Assembly: GCA_963693305.1 (NCBI GenBank)
Contig: OY855903.1
Span: forward strand, 27,886,455 to 27,950,454
Direction of reading: 5' to 3'
DNA from: Meandrina meandrites
Lineage: Eukaryota; Cnidaria; Anthozoa; Scleractinia; Meandrinidae
Length of the DNA stretch: 64,000 nt
The notes beneath the pieces are model-generated. The model made no database searches and was not told where the DNA came from. It saw only the letters and a list, made by a program, of their open reading frames with translations. Shown piece after piece: positions 1 through 12,200 of this stretch. How positions within the stretch are numbered: position 1 is the first letter of the stretch; every line of letters begins with the position of its first letter. The translations under genes and the position numbers were made by a program.

Positions 1-1146
1 TTTGTATCGTGACCAAGGTAACCACGTAATCCACACCATCACTTGAGCTACCTATAATTACTTTTAAATCATTCTTCTTTACTTTGTATAATTGTCAACG
101 GCAAATTTAGGTTTGAACAGGGTCGTTAAACCTTTAAATATTAATATGCTTCTTTAATTAACTTATTTGCAACGTTCAGAAAGAAACATGTGAAATGTTT
201 GACAACAATCTTCAGTATATTTTGTATTTTGACAATATTTACGCTATTTAACAATTGGACTACGAGCTCAAGTTTTCTATGGAGGCGCAGCCGAGTTGAC
301 TATCGCTCAAAGAAAGCGAGGGCGAATCGAGGGCTATTTGTTTTAGTACGCACTATAAAGGACTGCGAAACATACAATTTTATGTAATTTTAATCCAAAA
401 ATCGAGAATATCTTTTCCCTTGAAAGAGCATTGCGCGTGCGATCCTGTTCTATTAGCGAATCGAAAACAGTGGAAGAACCAATCAGTTTCGCGGAAATCG
501 ATTTCCTGTAAAACACGAGTGAGTGTCAAAATAGTCAGGACGTTGTGGGAACGATTCCTTGGCATCTGAGCTGTGTGCCAGTAATCATAATCGCAAATCA
601 GTGCCATTTAAGGTTGTATCCGAGTCGGTCAAAAAAGGTTCTGTATGAAGTGAAGAGCTTTTAATAACCGCAATGACCAGCCAAAGCTTACAACACAAAA
701 AAGTCTTCCTTTGTAAACTTGTGGGATTTGACCATAATTATGAAAGACAACAATGCGGTTTAGTGGAAAAGGATCGCGTTTCATAATAATTATTCGTTTG
801 TGAACAATGGGGTGGGGGCTGGATGACACACAAAAAGTGACCTGGGGGGCACGCATTGAGACATGAACAGGCATCGCATTGACACAAAAAGATCACTTCA
901 TGAGATAATTAGCTTAGTGGCGAGCCAATATAACACAACTTCACTTCTTGACAAAGTGCATGCTTCATACTAATCTCGATGCGAGTTTTGGCTACCAGCA
1001 GGAGTCTACAATTGACCTCTTAGGATAAATACGCTATTCTTCCTTCCTCCGAACAGAAGCAACAGTGCAGTCAAGAAGGAAGAGCGTCTTGTGCTTGTGA
1101 ATTTGGAGTGAAACTCAAGCCTTGCAGAAAGATACTTGTGAACGCC
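1..1146. other. upstream flank of the APCDD1-like gene
   Basis: I see no convincing gene here. Short open frames exist on both strands but have no start context, splice structure or recognisable protein. A TATA-like run lies near 1021-1031 and is followed by a purine-rich stretch up to the ATG at 1147. This makes roughly 1030-1146 a plausible 5' untranslated region and core promoter for the next gene. That is an inference from position only. Confidence 0.4.
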
Positions 1147-4100
1147 ATGAATTTAACGAGGCTTCACCTTGCCCTCATTTCCATTTGGATGTTATTAGGT
1201 ACGTATTTATCGCCCATTATTGCATTTCTAGTTTTGAGTTGGCCAGTTTTTAAGTTAACGTTTTACGGATCGAAGTAGTGTTGGCCAACAAAGCTCCTGC
1301 AGTTTTCTGCAGCTTGTTTGCCTTGATAAGAATCTAAACCCTCGCTCTGTTGTTTTCCTGTATGTACTATATATAGTCCTCCCAACGTACGAAGCAAGGG
1401 AAGGAAGTTGTCTTCCTATTGTCCAGTACATATATCACAGCCTCGGAATACGAAGCCGCGTGCCCGACACTCCAAATATAGTGGGAGAGTGGACTTCATC
1501 GAGGTATGACTTTAGACGATAACTTTAATTTAGTTAAAGTGATTTTCCCTAGGAAGGACTGCGGTGCGTGTTGTAATCCCAGGGATTAATAAACGTTTCA
1601 ACAACATAATCCTCTGATAAGGGGCGGCAATATACTCAGCGAAACGTATTTAAATTATCCGTAGCTTTCGCTTGTGGCAAACATTCGGAGTTAATTATTG
1701 TTTATTACTGTTGGCGAGTTGGAGCGTGAAGGAGGTGGAGATAAGGGAAATTAACTCCGCAGACGAGCGTCTTGCTGACTGGAGGCGTTCATAATTGCTT
1801 GGATCTCGACAGTTGGTTCATTTCGTCAGAAAATTCCTGTCATTTCTGACAACAACATTACTGAGCTTGTAAAAGACAAAACAGCGTAGCATTTCACAGC
1901 TTTTTAGCCGGTTGTCTTTCAACGTTTGCTTCCATTGGGAGTTATCAAGTTAATTGATTAATATGTGTGTAAATGAACGTCATGTGAATTGTGACGGTCC
2001 GCTAAACGCTCTTTACTCTCGACATTGTTTATTGGTGGCCAAATTGCCACTACACTCTCAAGCGCCATTACTTCGAGCATTTTTCAGTCATGACGGGTAA
2101 TATGGACATCTTGGAATGCCAACAACGGAAACTCTTTGGTCAGTTTTGTTGAAAGTTAGGGCGAGGTCCACTTAACGTTCATATTTTGCAAAGTATGTAT
2201 TTACAGGTGACAGTTTAATGTTAATTTTGGTGTTTAATTGAACACAATGAGTTATTTCCTTTCGAGGTAGATTTTGAATGTATCAGCCATTGTTCCATCA
2301 TGTTGGTATCACTTTATTGTACGAACTGTCGAGTTTCGAGAAATGAAATACACTTCAAGTGGAATGCCAGGCGCAAGGGTTTGCTTTGTTCGAAAAAGAA
2401 ACCCAAAATAACACTTAGATCAAAGGTCAAAAAACATGTCATTTTACATTAGCTTAATGGACTAGCTATTTTTTGACTGCGTTATCACAAAGGTAAGGCT
2501 TTAGCCCAAGCAATATTAATGCGACAACTAATAATTATTGGAAACAACACGTCTCGCGTTTTATTGTGTCTCTAAGACCATCATTTCACGCACGAACAAC
2601 TAACGCCATGTGCACATAGCGTATACAAAACATAATCATTCCTTTGCCGACTGTCGTAATGCTTATTAAATGCAAGTAGTTGTTGAAGCTAGATCGTGAA
2701 TACTGGAATACACTCACAATTTTGTTTCGTGATGTTAGAATTAAATAGCGCCAATAGGTTTCAACGCTGTCCTCCAGCCATCATGCGAGCTCACTTTGCA
2801 TTAAACAGAACCCGTTTAAGCACATGACACTCGGCATTAATAATAATAAACTCCTTCATATTTTTTGAGCGCTTGCTCCACTTTAGTTGGCTGGTAGCCC
2901 ATTATTTCACTTGAGACGTTTTCTTATGTAAAAAGGTGTTCAAGTACATCACGTTCAGGTTCTAACAGTATCCATATATGTACTCGTTTTTTTCTCAAAT
3001 GCTGTTTTTGACAAAGGTCCTAATGCGGTCAAAAAATGTGGATAATATTGAGCTGTTTTGAGTTGTTTTTAAGCTCAATTAAAGCTGCTTATAGCTGCAA
3101 ACGTTGCGTGAGGGCATTATAAGTACTGCTTTTAAACCTTCGCCGCTGTTATTTCACTAACTGTTGAAGTAAAGTTAAACATGCGTGCCTTGCTGAGAAA
3201 CAATAGTTGGAGATTTTAGATAGCATGGCATACCTACAAACGGACAGATAGCCCAAGAACTTTAATGTGCAAATTGTCTCTACTTAAGATAAGGTCTTTT
3301 TCAATAAAGCTCTTAAGCGCCTTTGGATATTAAAACCTGAAAACGTGATATTAGTATCCAGCAACCTATTTGTGGTTAGAGATATGGAAACGTCACCGAA
3401 GCATTGCATAGTGAAGAAACAGTGTAAGGACCTGTAAGGCATGAAACAAAACTGATGTCGGACTGAAATAACAAATATAAATAGTTTTTTAAAGAAGCAA
3501 GGAACCGTATTTTCCGCACTATCGCATTTTTGGACCTACTGCCTGAAAGGCTTGTCCAGTGCAAGTTAGTTAACAGTGAAGAAAGAATGCTTTGTTCATT
3601 TTAAACGAGTGAGTAGGATGAGCTCCAGATTTAATTAAATCGCGTAATTGCCAACCAGTAGTGGGATATCATGGCACACGCGGTTAACTCGGCTTTGCCT
3701 GCTATCTGTCTTATTTGGAAATCTTCCAACACTGACTGAAAATCAGGCACTTCTGTCTGCGATTGTGTTATTCACAAAAATACCACACACTCATTTCATG
3801 GGGTTTTGCGGATTCCTGAGAAGATGTAAATAATTGCATCCTGCTTTCGTGATAGAATATAAACATGCTTTGACTTGTTTCTGAAAATCCCTCCCAATAC
3901 GTAAACCTCCCGGTTTCTTATATTTTGTCTATGATTTAGACAAGTCGATGCGAAATGAAAACACAAGGAGGGTAATATTCGGTACATAACATGAAATAGT
4001 TTGACTCAGTAAAGATTTCTACCAGCCCACCTATATCAAACCTACAAACTATTGAATTCACTCACCAGCTAATCTTCTCCGTCAGATATAAGCGTAAAAG

Positions 4101-6658
4101 CTCCAGCTTAAATTAATCAACCTCCGCGTGTCACAAATGGGGATTGTATTCTTAGGACCGATATTTGTTTTGTTATAAAATTTTTCAGGTTACTCATGTT
4201 AATCGTGATAAAAACGAAGTGGATCACGCAAATCTTCAAAACTTCAAAAACTCAAAGACATTGACTTAATACGTGCTACCATGTAGGTACAAAAACGGTC
4301 TTTTCAGTTGGTAGCTGATATGGCTACCTCAAACTTTTGCGCCATTAGGTCGATCCCTATACACTATATACACTAAATGTTTACCAAAAATAAGCAAAAA
4401 AAAAAAGGTAATCGAGCACCAGAATTCAGAACTGATTAATAACCTTTCCTTTAATTTGTTTTAGTTGTTTAGTGATAAGCCAGTTGAGATATAAAAAAAT
4501 GCCCACAGTAATCGCGTCTTGCTGATAATTATTCAAAATTGTTTCCAACGAAAAAAAAACTAGTGTAAGGAATGAAGCTAAGGGACGAAGCAAAGGGTGA
4601 GGCAGTGGCAAGAGCATTCAGCTCCCAGCAATGTCATATGAGGCCGGCTCAGTTTGTTGTTGGTTTTTTGTCCTTGCTCCGAGGGTTTTTTCTCCGGGTT
4701 CTCCAGTTTTCCTTTCTCCGCAAAAACCAACACTTGTAAATTCCAATTCGATCGGGGAACAGTGGATAAAGAGCCACTTTGTGGAAATGCCACTGCAAAT
4801 TTCGATTATCAATCGATCGTTCTTTCCTTCGTTCGTTCGTTCGTTCGTTCGTTCGTTCGTTCGTTCGTTCGTTCGTTCGTTCGTTCGTTCGTTCGTTCGT
4901 TCGTTCGTTCGTTCGTTCGTCTGTCTGTCCGTTCGTTTGTTCTGACCTCTGTTCACTGATACATGGTTCGTACATCGAGTGCTTAGTAGGTATATTGCTT
5001 TGCAAGTTAACGGAAGCACAGTTCCTGCCACTGAGTTTTTTCTTCCGCTTACTAAACACGTTCATTTTGTGTAAATGACGTATTCAAGTCTTAACACCTA
5101 ATTTTAGTGGTACTAGGTTTTCTATATCCACTTTATTCAAGGAAAGTTCAAGGCAGTTCAATTCTTATTTTGTTCGCCTGTTTTTGTTTTCAGCTGTGAG
5201 GTGCGGCCAGGTCCAGAGTTTGTTACAAGATACTTCAAAATTTTACGCAACGCGACGTGGGAAGGCTATTTCCATCGCTACAATGACTCGCAGTGTTCAG
5301 AACCCAAGTTAAGTCTTCATTTGAGAGGATTTTACAAGGTGTCGGATGAACCTTTAGAATCTATTAAAGGCAGCAACAAGGCATTCTTTAACTTCACAAA
5401 GATAGAACTTTATCCACATAATGGTCACGAACAGGAAACAGCCGTCAATGTATCAACCAGGCACTGTCCAAATACACTTCGTGTTGTGAGAAGTTTACGT
5501 GCCACCGACGTGTTTGAAGTCGACATCAGAGCGTTCAGGAAACGAGCTTGTCGAAATGCGTTTGGATTCTTAGAATCGGAATTTTCAGCATTAAAGCTCG
5601 AGACTAGAAGAAAGAAGAGCGCCAAGTTTGACAAGCTTTTCTTTGGTGAGGTCCCTACTATAAGAGTTACGAGGAAGTACAAGCCCAAGTCTTACCAGCT
5701 TCCTCTACAGCGGTACAACGCCAACTACAACTGCACCATCTGCATAAAAATTCGATCAGGAACTGGTGCACGGCCCCCAAAGCTTCCTCAAAAACCACCC
5801 CGTGCTGTGGTATTGGACGGCCAGTGGGCCAGCACAACGTGTGAAGCAAGCCCAGGGGGAAATTTCTTAACCCGCCACTTTAATTTTACCAGACGGACGG
5901 GAAGACGGGCGTACGGACGGTGGGAATGCCATTACTTCTTCTATTTGGATTCCGAGTGCAAGAAGTTTGACTTTGAGCTAAACGGCAAAGGAGTATTTTC
6001 CGATGGCATTCCTTCCAAACCGGTGGCCGGAGCCTATGACTACGTGTTTACAATGGAGCAAGCAGCCATTACTCCATTCGACTCCGTCACCACGCGAATC
6101 TTAAACACCGCAGAGCCTAAAACATGTGGTCAAAGTGGCGCGTGGAAAACACATGTCAAACAGGATATCACAGGAACCAAAGGCTGTCGAATGTATGGCA
6201 TCTCCCTTCCCCATACTGAATACGACCTGCTAAAGATGGACACAAGTCAGCAAGGCAACAGACTGTTGTACGTTGGTCAACGTGCTAGTGATGGATCAGA
6301 CCCATCCTCTCCGACAAAAAGACCAACATCTTTCCAGGTACCACTCGTGGAATGTAAATCATTCAAGTTTAAATTTGTGCCTCCGACAACTCGCCCGACC
6401 ACTCGCCCAACGACCAGATTTCGTCCGCCCGTGTTTCCCATTGCAACAAACCCAACTTCCAGACGAAAAGAAACGACTACCAGAAGACGGACTGATCGAG
6501 AAACTCTCCATAAGACAACGCACAGGAAAAATGAGAATGATGACAACACGCGGAGGATAACAGGCGATGTTGAATTTGCTTCCCGTAATACTGCGGCCAG
6601 CTGGTCATCATATAAACTCTTGCTGATACCAAGCATGGTCGTCGCTATTTTCTTGTAG
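1147..6658 (+). CDS. APCDD1: APCDD1-like Wnt inhibitor, three coding exons
   Basis: Exons are 1147-1198, 1377-1503 and 5194-6658, with GT-AG introns in phases 1 and 2, giving 547 residues (human APCDD1 is about 514). Exon 1 encodes a hydrophobic signal peptide. The domain start GEWTSSSCEVRPGPEF crosses the exon 2/3 junction at about residues 54-68. A second copy opens with LDGQWASTTCEASPGG near residue 267. Both match the start of the APCDDC domain. Family-typical stretches include FFGEVPTIR, LPHTEYDLLKM, GQRASDGS and PLVEC, with conserved cysteines and many N-glycosylation sequons. A TTRPTTRPTTR stalk and basic linker follow, then a hydrophobic end (KLLLIPSMVVAIFL) that stops at the terminus, which suggests a GPI signal or a tail anchor. 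The vertebrate protein is a membrane glycoprotein that binds Wnt and LRP5. The Wnt role here is inferred from homology. Confidence 0.9.
4610..4805 (+). repeat. dispersed repeat, copy A
   Basis: This segment matches 21105-21310 in opposite orientation. Shared stretches include the 'gtggataaagagccact' run, 'gccactgcaaatt' and the 'tccgggttctcc' type block. Two copies in 64 kb show that it is an interspersed repeat. No terminal repeats or coding are evident, so the class is unknown. Confidence 0.65.
4826..4921 (+). repeat. (TTCG)n microsatellite
   Basis: An almost perfect TTCG/CGTT tetranucleotide array of over 20 units lies in intron 2 of the APCDD1-like gene. It decays into CTGT/CCGTTCG units on its 3' side. 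Confidence 0.97.
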
Positions 6659-6751
6659 ACTTGAAAGAAGACATTGTACGTTTTATGTATTAAAACCAAA
6701 TGGTAAAGCTAAAGCCGTTTACAACATGGTAAAAGAGTCACGATTGTCATA

Positions 6752-6757
6752 AATAAA
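6752..6757 (+). promoter_or_regulatory. polyadenylation signal of APCDD1-like gene
   Basis: AATAAA lies about 95 bp after the stop codon of the APCDD1-like gene and is the first canonical signal on that strand. Confidence 0.5.
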
Positions 6758-6759
6758 AC

Positions 6760-8239
6760 GTAGATAACTGAGCTATTCTTGATGATCACGTAGATGGCAA
6801 ATTTTGTTAGTTTAAGTTCTCTGACATAAGAATGTTGTTGCATAGATCTAGAGACACCAAAAAATGCTGTGTTTGATTCCATTGCTCTACTGAGACACTA
6901 CCAGAGTTTATTCATCAACTTCTTGAGACAACCAAATGAAGCTGAAAATGAGCATGATGAATATTCAGGCGAACTCCATGCAAAGATCGGCGGAATAAGT
7001 AGATTTATAATTGCCTGAATTCGAACACAGCAGCAGTTAAAAAACAAAACTTGTTGAGAACAACAAGTAGCATGTATGATACAGTTTATTTCTTCATCAC
7101 GTGTTTCTACCAGTAGTAAAATGGCAGTTAGATAGGATGGTGGCCTGATTTTCCACAACGATCTGATTACTTCACGAATATATCTTGCGCGGGGTGAATC
7201 TTCATAAAACAGACTAAATACATAGGACGAAAAGAAACGCTGAGCGAAATTTCTCGTGTAAGGTTATTCTAAAAGAATTTGAGAGATTTCTTAAAATGTT
7301 GAAAACGTCACAGCATTTCAGTGATTTATAACTTAATGTTTTGTAATTTTGCCGTAATTGCCATTGATATACCAATTAGAGACAGTATATTTCTTTGTTT
7401 CGGAATTAATTAAATCTGTGTTCCTTAGTGCTTAAAGCATAAAGGATTACAAGTAAAAAGAACTCCGTCCAAAAAAATGTATTCCAGGAAGATAAAATAC
7501 CTGTTTTAAGTTTTTAAACGCTTTTTTCTAGGACCATAACATTTCTTATTTAATGCATTTAGAACGCTTTGTTCCTGGCTTTGTTGCACATCAAAAAATA
7601 AAATGTAGTTTGTCGTGGACGAAGAGACAGAATGTCACCAATGGAATATTAGGTAATGTACAAAATACCAGTGAGTGTTTCAAAGATAACAGTTAGTTTT
7701 GTAATCAATGTATCATTGTAAAATTAAATAAGTTAACGGACACTTTTGTAGATAGAATAAATTTTCAATAAAAGTATTGAAATGTTGGTAAAACGCTGTT
7801 CCTAACTCGCGTCTTACTCTGTACTAGCTTACTCCAGATCCATACACCCAAACTGAGTCTATGTACTCTTCCTACACTCGTTGTCGTTCCAGTGATTGCT
7901 GCCACATTTTGTTCCAGATTGGAATATATGAATCCATGTCTGCAGCCCTCTCTCTTAGCTTAAATCACCATTGATTTCCCTGCCAAAATGAACTGGGTTA
8001 GTCAGAATATCTGTATCCATGGGTGCCCTCAGATTATTTTAATTTTTAATTAAAGGATTTTTAAGTGACGGGAATGAGATTGATATTTTGAAACGAGTTT
8101 CAAAATCTTTAAAGTTTTGAATTTCTATCGTTTTTTTCGCATACGTTAGAAACGATCATAGTTTACTAGATGAAGGCAGCACTACCGAAACGTCTATTTA
8201 AACTTTCACGGCTTGTAAATGAGGCCAATGGTTGGACCA
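6760..8239. other. gene-free interval
   Basis: No coding region is supported. The interval is AT-rich with scattered AATAAA matches (near 7600 and 7758) and short frames without homology. Some of it may be a long 3' untranslated region of the upstream gene. Confidence 0.4.
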
Positions 8240-8395
8240 GTCGGTATAAAACACGCACTGCGGACTACGGACTTGGTATAAAACACGAACTCAAGGTATA
8301 AACCGCGGGCTACGGACTGCACTCTGGGTATAAAATACGGACTAGGATATAAATGGCGAACTATAAGCTGTGTATAAACGCGAACTGAGTGAAAA
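8240..8395 (+). repeat. degenerate GGTATAAA tandem repeat
   Basis: A motif of the type GGTATAAAacacg-(c/a)actc-ggactacggact recurs about five times at irregular 25-40 bp spacing (near 8242, 8275, 8298, 8327 and 8347). The units are diverged, so it looks like an old minisatellite or a piece of a dispersed repeat. Confidence 0.65.
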
Positions 8396-8833
8396 AATAA
8401 TTCTGATTTTTCTCGCCAAAGTATCTTACAGTCAGAAAAGCTCGCTCGAGGGTTACTTTATGATCTTTAAGTTAAGAAAATGTCTGATGCACGTATATAG
8501 GCATACTTCATAAAAATCATAACTCTGGGCTACACTTTTCGTAAGCCCCCAAAAGGCCATCGCAATTCCCCGTCACGATTATACCCGCGTACCGTCCCCC
8601 GGGAAGCGTACATATATGTATACTGAAAATCATTTAGATGCTTATGTTTTCAAAAAGATGACTTTGAAAGTTTTCTTTGAAATCATTTTCAATTTATTTT
8701 TTTTAGGTCACAGTATTTGTGTATCTGAAGAGCAATATTCAGCATTATGATGTATCAAGTGTTACATGTGTTGCGCCGGCAGAAGTTAATATCCACTTGT
8801 CTAGATTTGACACCAATTGCTAATGTTACAATA

Positions 8834-9281
8834 CCTTATTATAGGAAATTAACGCGAATTTGGAAAATCCGCGTTAATTTAAGTCGCGTAAATTTTCGTG
8901 AGCGCTAATTTTCGCGCCCTTAATTTAGTGGAGCGTTAATTTCCGCGCCATGAATTAAGTGGAGCGCTTATTTGGATTTTTTTAGTATTGTTTTACCAGG
9001 GTGGAGATCCACCAGTATCGCTGGTGCTGAAAAGAACGCTCGAAGTAGCGAGATTCGTTTGGGCTTTGGATTTCGTTAACTTGTTAACAGTGTGTTACAA
9101 TAAGTTTGTTCCTCTTGTCTCTACAAGTTCAGTTTCTTGTGTGGTCGCGTTAATTTCCTTCATTTTGAAATTTTAGCACCTCTTTCGCGTTAATTTCCTT
9201 GATTGGAAAGTAATTTTCCATCACTTCGCGTTAATTTCCAATACCTTAATTAACACGAGCGTTGATTTTCCTACAATAAGG
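8834..9281. mobile_element. 448-bp inverted-repeat element (MITE) with TA target duplication
   Basis: The ends are imperfect inverted repeats: CCTTATTATAGGAAATTAAC on the left and, reverse-complemented, CCTTATTGTAGGAAAATCAA on the right. Both are flanked by TA (8832-8833 and 9282-9283). An AAT trinucleotide duplication, one base further out on the left and starting at the same place on the right, is an alternative reading. The interior repeats the motif GCGTTAATTTCC several times in direct orientation. There is no transposase frame, so it is non-autonomous. TA duplication would fit Tc1/mariner-type or PIF-like mobilisation. Confidence 0.75.
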
Positions 9282-12200
9282 TAATTCCCCGGGGGCGGGG
9301 GGCACACGCACGGTGATTTGCCAGTGTCGTTCACATGGCGTCGTATTTCCCAGTACCTGCACTGTTCCACAAGCGTGTTTTGACGATCAGGAAATAAGCA
9401 TTTATTTTGGCCATGATATATGAGCCACTTGAGCCTGCAGCCGAGTCGTCGTTAATTGTAATACCTTTATACATTGAACCAAAAGTGTCCAGGGGGGATG
9501 ATTCCATATAGTACCGCTATAATACTCAACACATCCCCGTGGTCGATATTTGTAGTAGATAGCAACCTCGTCTCCAGGGACATTTTCGCTTGCCATCTTG
9601 GAAGCGGAGATTGCCCTGGGGACCTGGCATTCCCCTTGAACAGGCTATCACACTTGCATGAGGCTTGTAATTGCAATGTAAATCCCTCTATAACTTTATT
9701 TTGAAATCGACTAAAATAACCTAAAGTTGCCTAAGACCGCCTTAAGTTGAGTCTAAAATCGCCTAAGGTCATCGGATGTGATGATGATTTTACTCCCAAT
9801 TTTTCTTAAATCCATTTAAGTTGCCACAAAAGCCATATGTCTTCTAATTTTGCGGTGGTTGAAGGTCCTACAGTACATGTAGAGCAGGCTTCTGAAACAT
9901 GTCCTGATATTTCCGGTAAAAGTTTGCTTTAATCCTGTTATAAGACTCTAAAACAGGATTAATGTTACAGGAAATAGTGTTGATTTTTAGTCGAGGCTTG
10001 ACGAATAAGATTAAGTGCGTTCTGCTTGGATGGTAAAGGGTGGAGAACAAAGAACAACTGAACAGCGAATTGCCAGGATGCCAAAAAGAATTTTTCAGTC
10101 CCAAGCATGATTTCATTTTCTTTTTTTACTTCTAAGAACGTGAAATTGTATTGCTACTTTTGAACGGTTCGCCACTTTCAAAACCTTTATGTATAGCGGT
10201 ATATCTGTCTTATTACTTCTAAGACCTGGGCTTTACGAAGTGCCCAGAACAATGTCATTGATCCAATTAACACTGGTTCCGGTCTTGCCCCTCTTATTTC
10301 TTACAAACAATGCAAACAAGCCAATTCAACATTTTATGATTAAAACAGAATAATTAACTTATATCATAGCAAAGTTCAAAAACGGATTATGACACCTATT
10401 TTTACTTTGCAATGAATTTCCAAGGTCTTATAAATGAAACTTTTTTCAACTGGTAACAAAATCTCACGACAGGACAGGATTTACATTTTGTATTTTCTTT
10501 TCTACCGTATATGGGAGCAATCTGGTTGAAATTTTAATGTAATGTCCATCCATTAATTCTAACTTTTTGTCGTTATTAACAAAATAAAGTGCTTCGTTTC
10601 AGTATAATATACTATAAAGGAAGACTGCGGGTAAGATAATGTAAAAGGTCTGCCATAAAAGGGTTATTTAGGTGCTTTCCAATTTGTCTTCCCCGGGCAA
10701 AATCTCCGGCCTTCCCCTCAGTTCCTCGCAGATTGAAAACGTACTGAGTTAGTCTCAGTACAGGCCGCATGCCCAGGATTGAATGATAATAAGATACAAG
10801 CTCGCAAATATGATAGGCATCACAAAGTGTCTTTGATAATCACCAAAACGCACATTATTCTGTCTCATATGAAACAATATCGAAAATAAATATAAAAATG
10901 TCAAAAAAACACGTCAAATACGAAGTACTTGTAACAGAATGCATACACTCAACTCTCTCTTACCGAACACCTCTATAATCAGGGATGACAAGACAGACAC
11001 CTGACGGTGTTGGTCCCTGCCGTTTTTCAGTCCTTTTACTATAAGAGTCCTATAACTAAACAGCCGAAAAGAAGGAAGCTTAAACGCTGAATGTTTCTCA
11101 GCCCAATTGCTTCACTAGCTAGTACTAGTACTAGCTAGAACTCACTTTGTAAATGATTTCAGTTTTGTCCTCTTCCACAGCCGTCCTTCGCTGCCCTTTT
11201 AATATAATAACCAAAGAAACTAGGAAATACACCCTTGGTTGATGATCAACCTCGTTCCCTGGGAACGAGGGCAAGGTGGAGTCAGTGAGAATGGACAATC
11301 CATTGATCAACTGTGTAGAGAATGTAAGCTGTGAGAAGCGTATATTCGTTGTTTTGTATTCGACCCGAAGCCATATGGTCCACGTAGCTCCATGTGGACG
11401 GTCGTTGTTTTAATATAATGCCCCAAAAGACCTAGTTCTTTCGCCGACCTTTTCGATGTATTTTCTCTGTTTCAGTAAGAACGTTTAAGCTGAGAAAAAT
11501 CTAAATTTTCATATACAATTTTCCAAAAAGTTGTAAGAGTGTTCAGCCTCAGCCATACAAAATACGTTCTTATAAAACGAAATGCATTCACCAGTATTGC
11601 AGATAACTAATATCCGATGATTGATCTGTGTGGAGTATAATGGGACACGGGTAGAATATGTTTCGACTTCACCCGGGCCCAGGTAACCAGGATGAATTGA
11701 CTGTTATCTGATTAATATCACTTGTAGAATTGAGACACGTTTTTGTCGACGATACCTACTATCGGTATTCAAGTTATTATTTTAGTTTTACAAAAATCTG
11801 TAGGATCCCAGCATAGCATTGTAACTGGAGTCATAAAAGCGACTTTTTCTTTAAATTCGGTTTTCATACAATGCTTTCTAGTTCAGCTCAGTTAATCAGT
11901 CTTCAGGCGGAGATCCAATACAACTGTGTTGACATCTTTGGACGGTTCGAAAGTATTTGTTTTTTAATTTTTTTTCTTAATCATAAATCCAGTGGCAGTT
12001 TACACAAATCAGTGTAATTTGTCTCTGTCTTGGCTGATTTACTAGCAAGGTAAACAAAGAGCCGAATTGAGTTAAATATATTAGGGATTAACTTTTAATC
12101 CTGAAACAGTGCGTGCAAATCGCACCTGAAACGAGATAATAAATAGTCTAATTGAAAAATACTTCTGGCAGCTATCTTCTGATCTTGGCAACCTTTGCCG

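Larger units (their letters stand above)
1504..5193 (+). other. intron 2 of the APCDD1-like gene
   Basis: This 3.7-kb intron runs from a GTATGA donor to a TTTTCAG acceptor. No exon-like coding is visible inside. It holds a dispersed repeat (about 4610-4805) immediately followed by a (TTCG)n microsatellite. The long in-frame translations over the microsatellite on both strands are repeat artefacts. Confidence 0.7.

Noticed and set aside
4618..5078. Overlapping 100-138 codon frames on both strands at the (TTCG)n array
   Set aside because: A tetranucleotide array stays open in several frames. The repetitive NERT/RSFV translations and lack of splice or start context show that they are artefacts.
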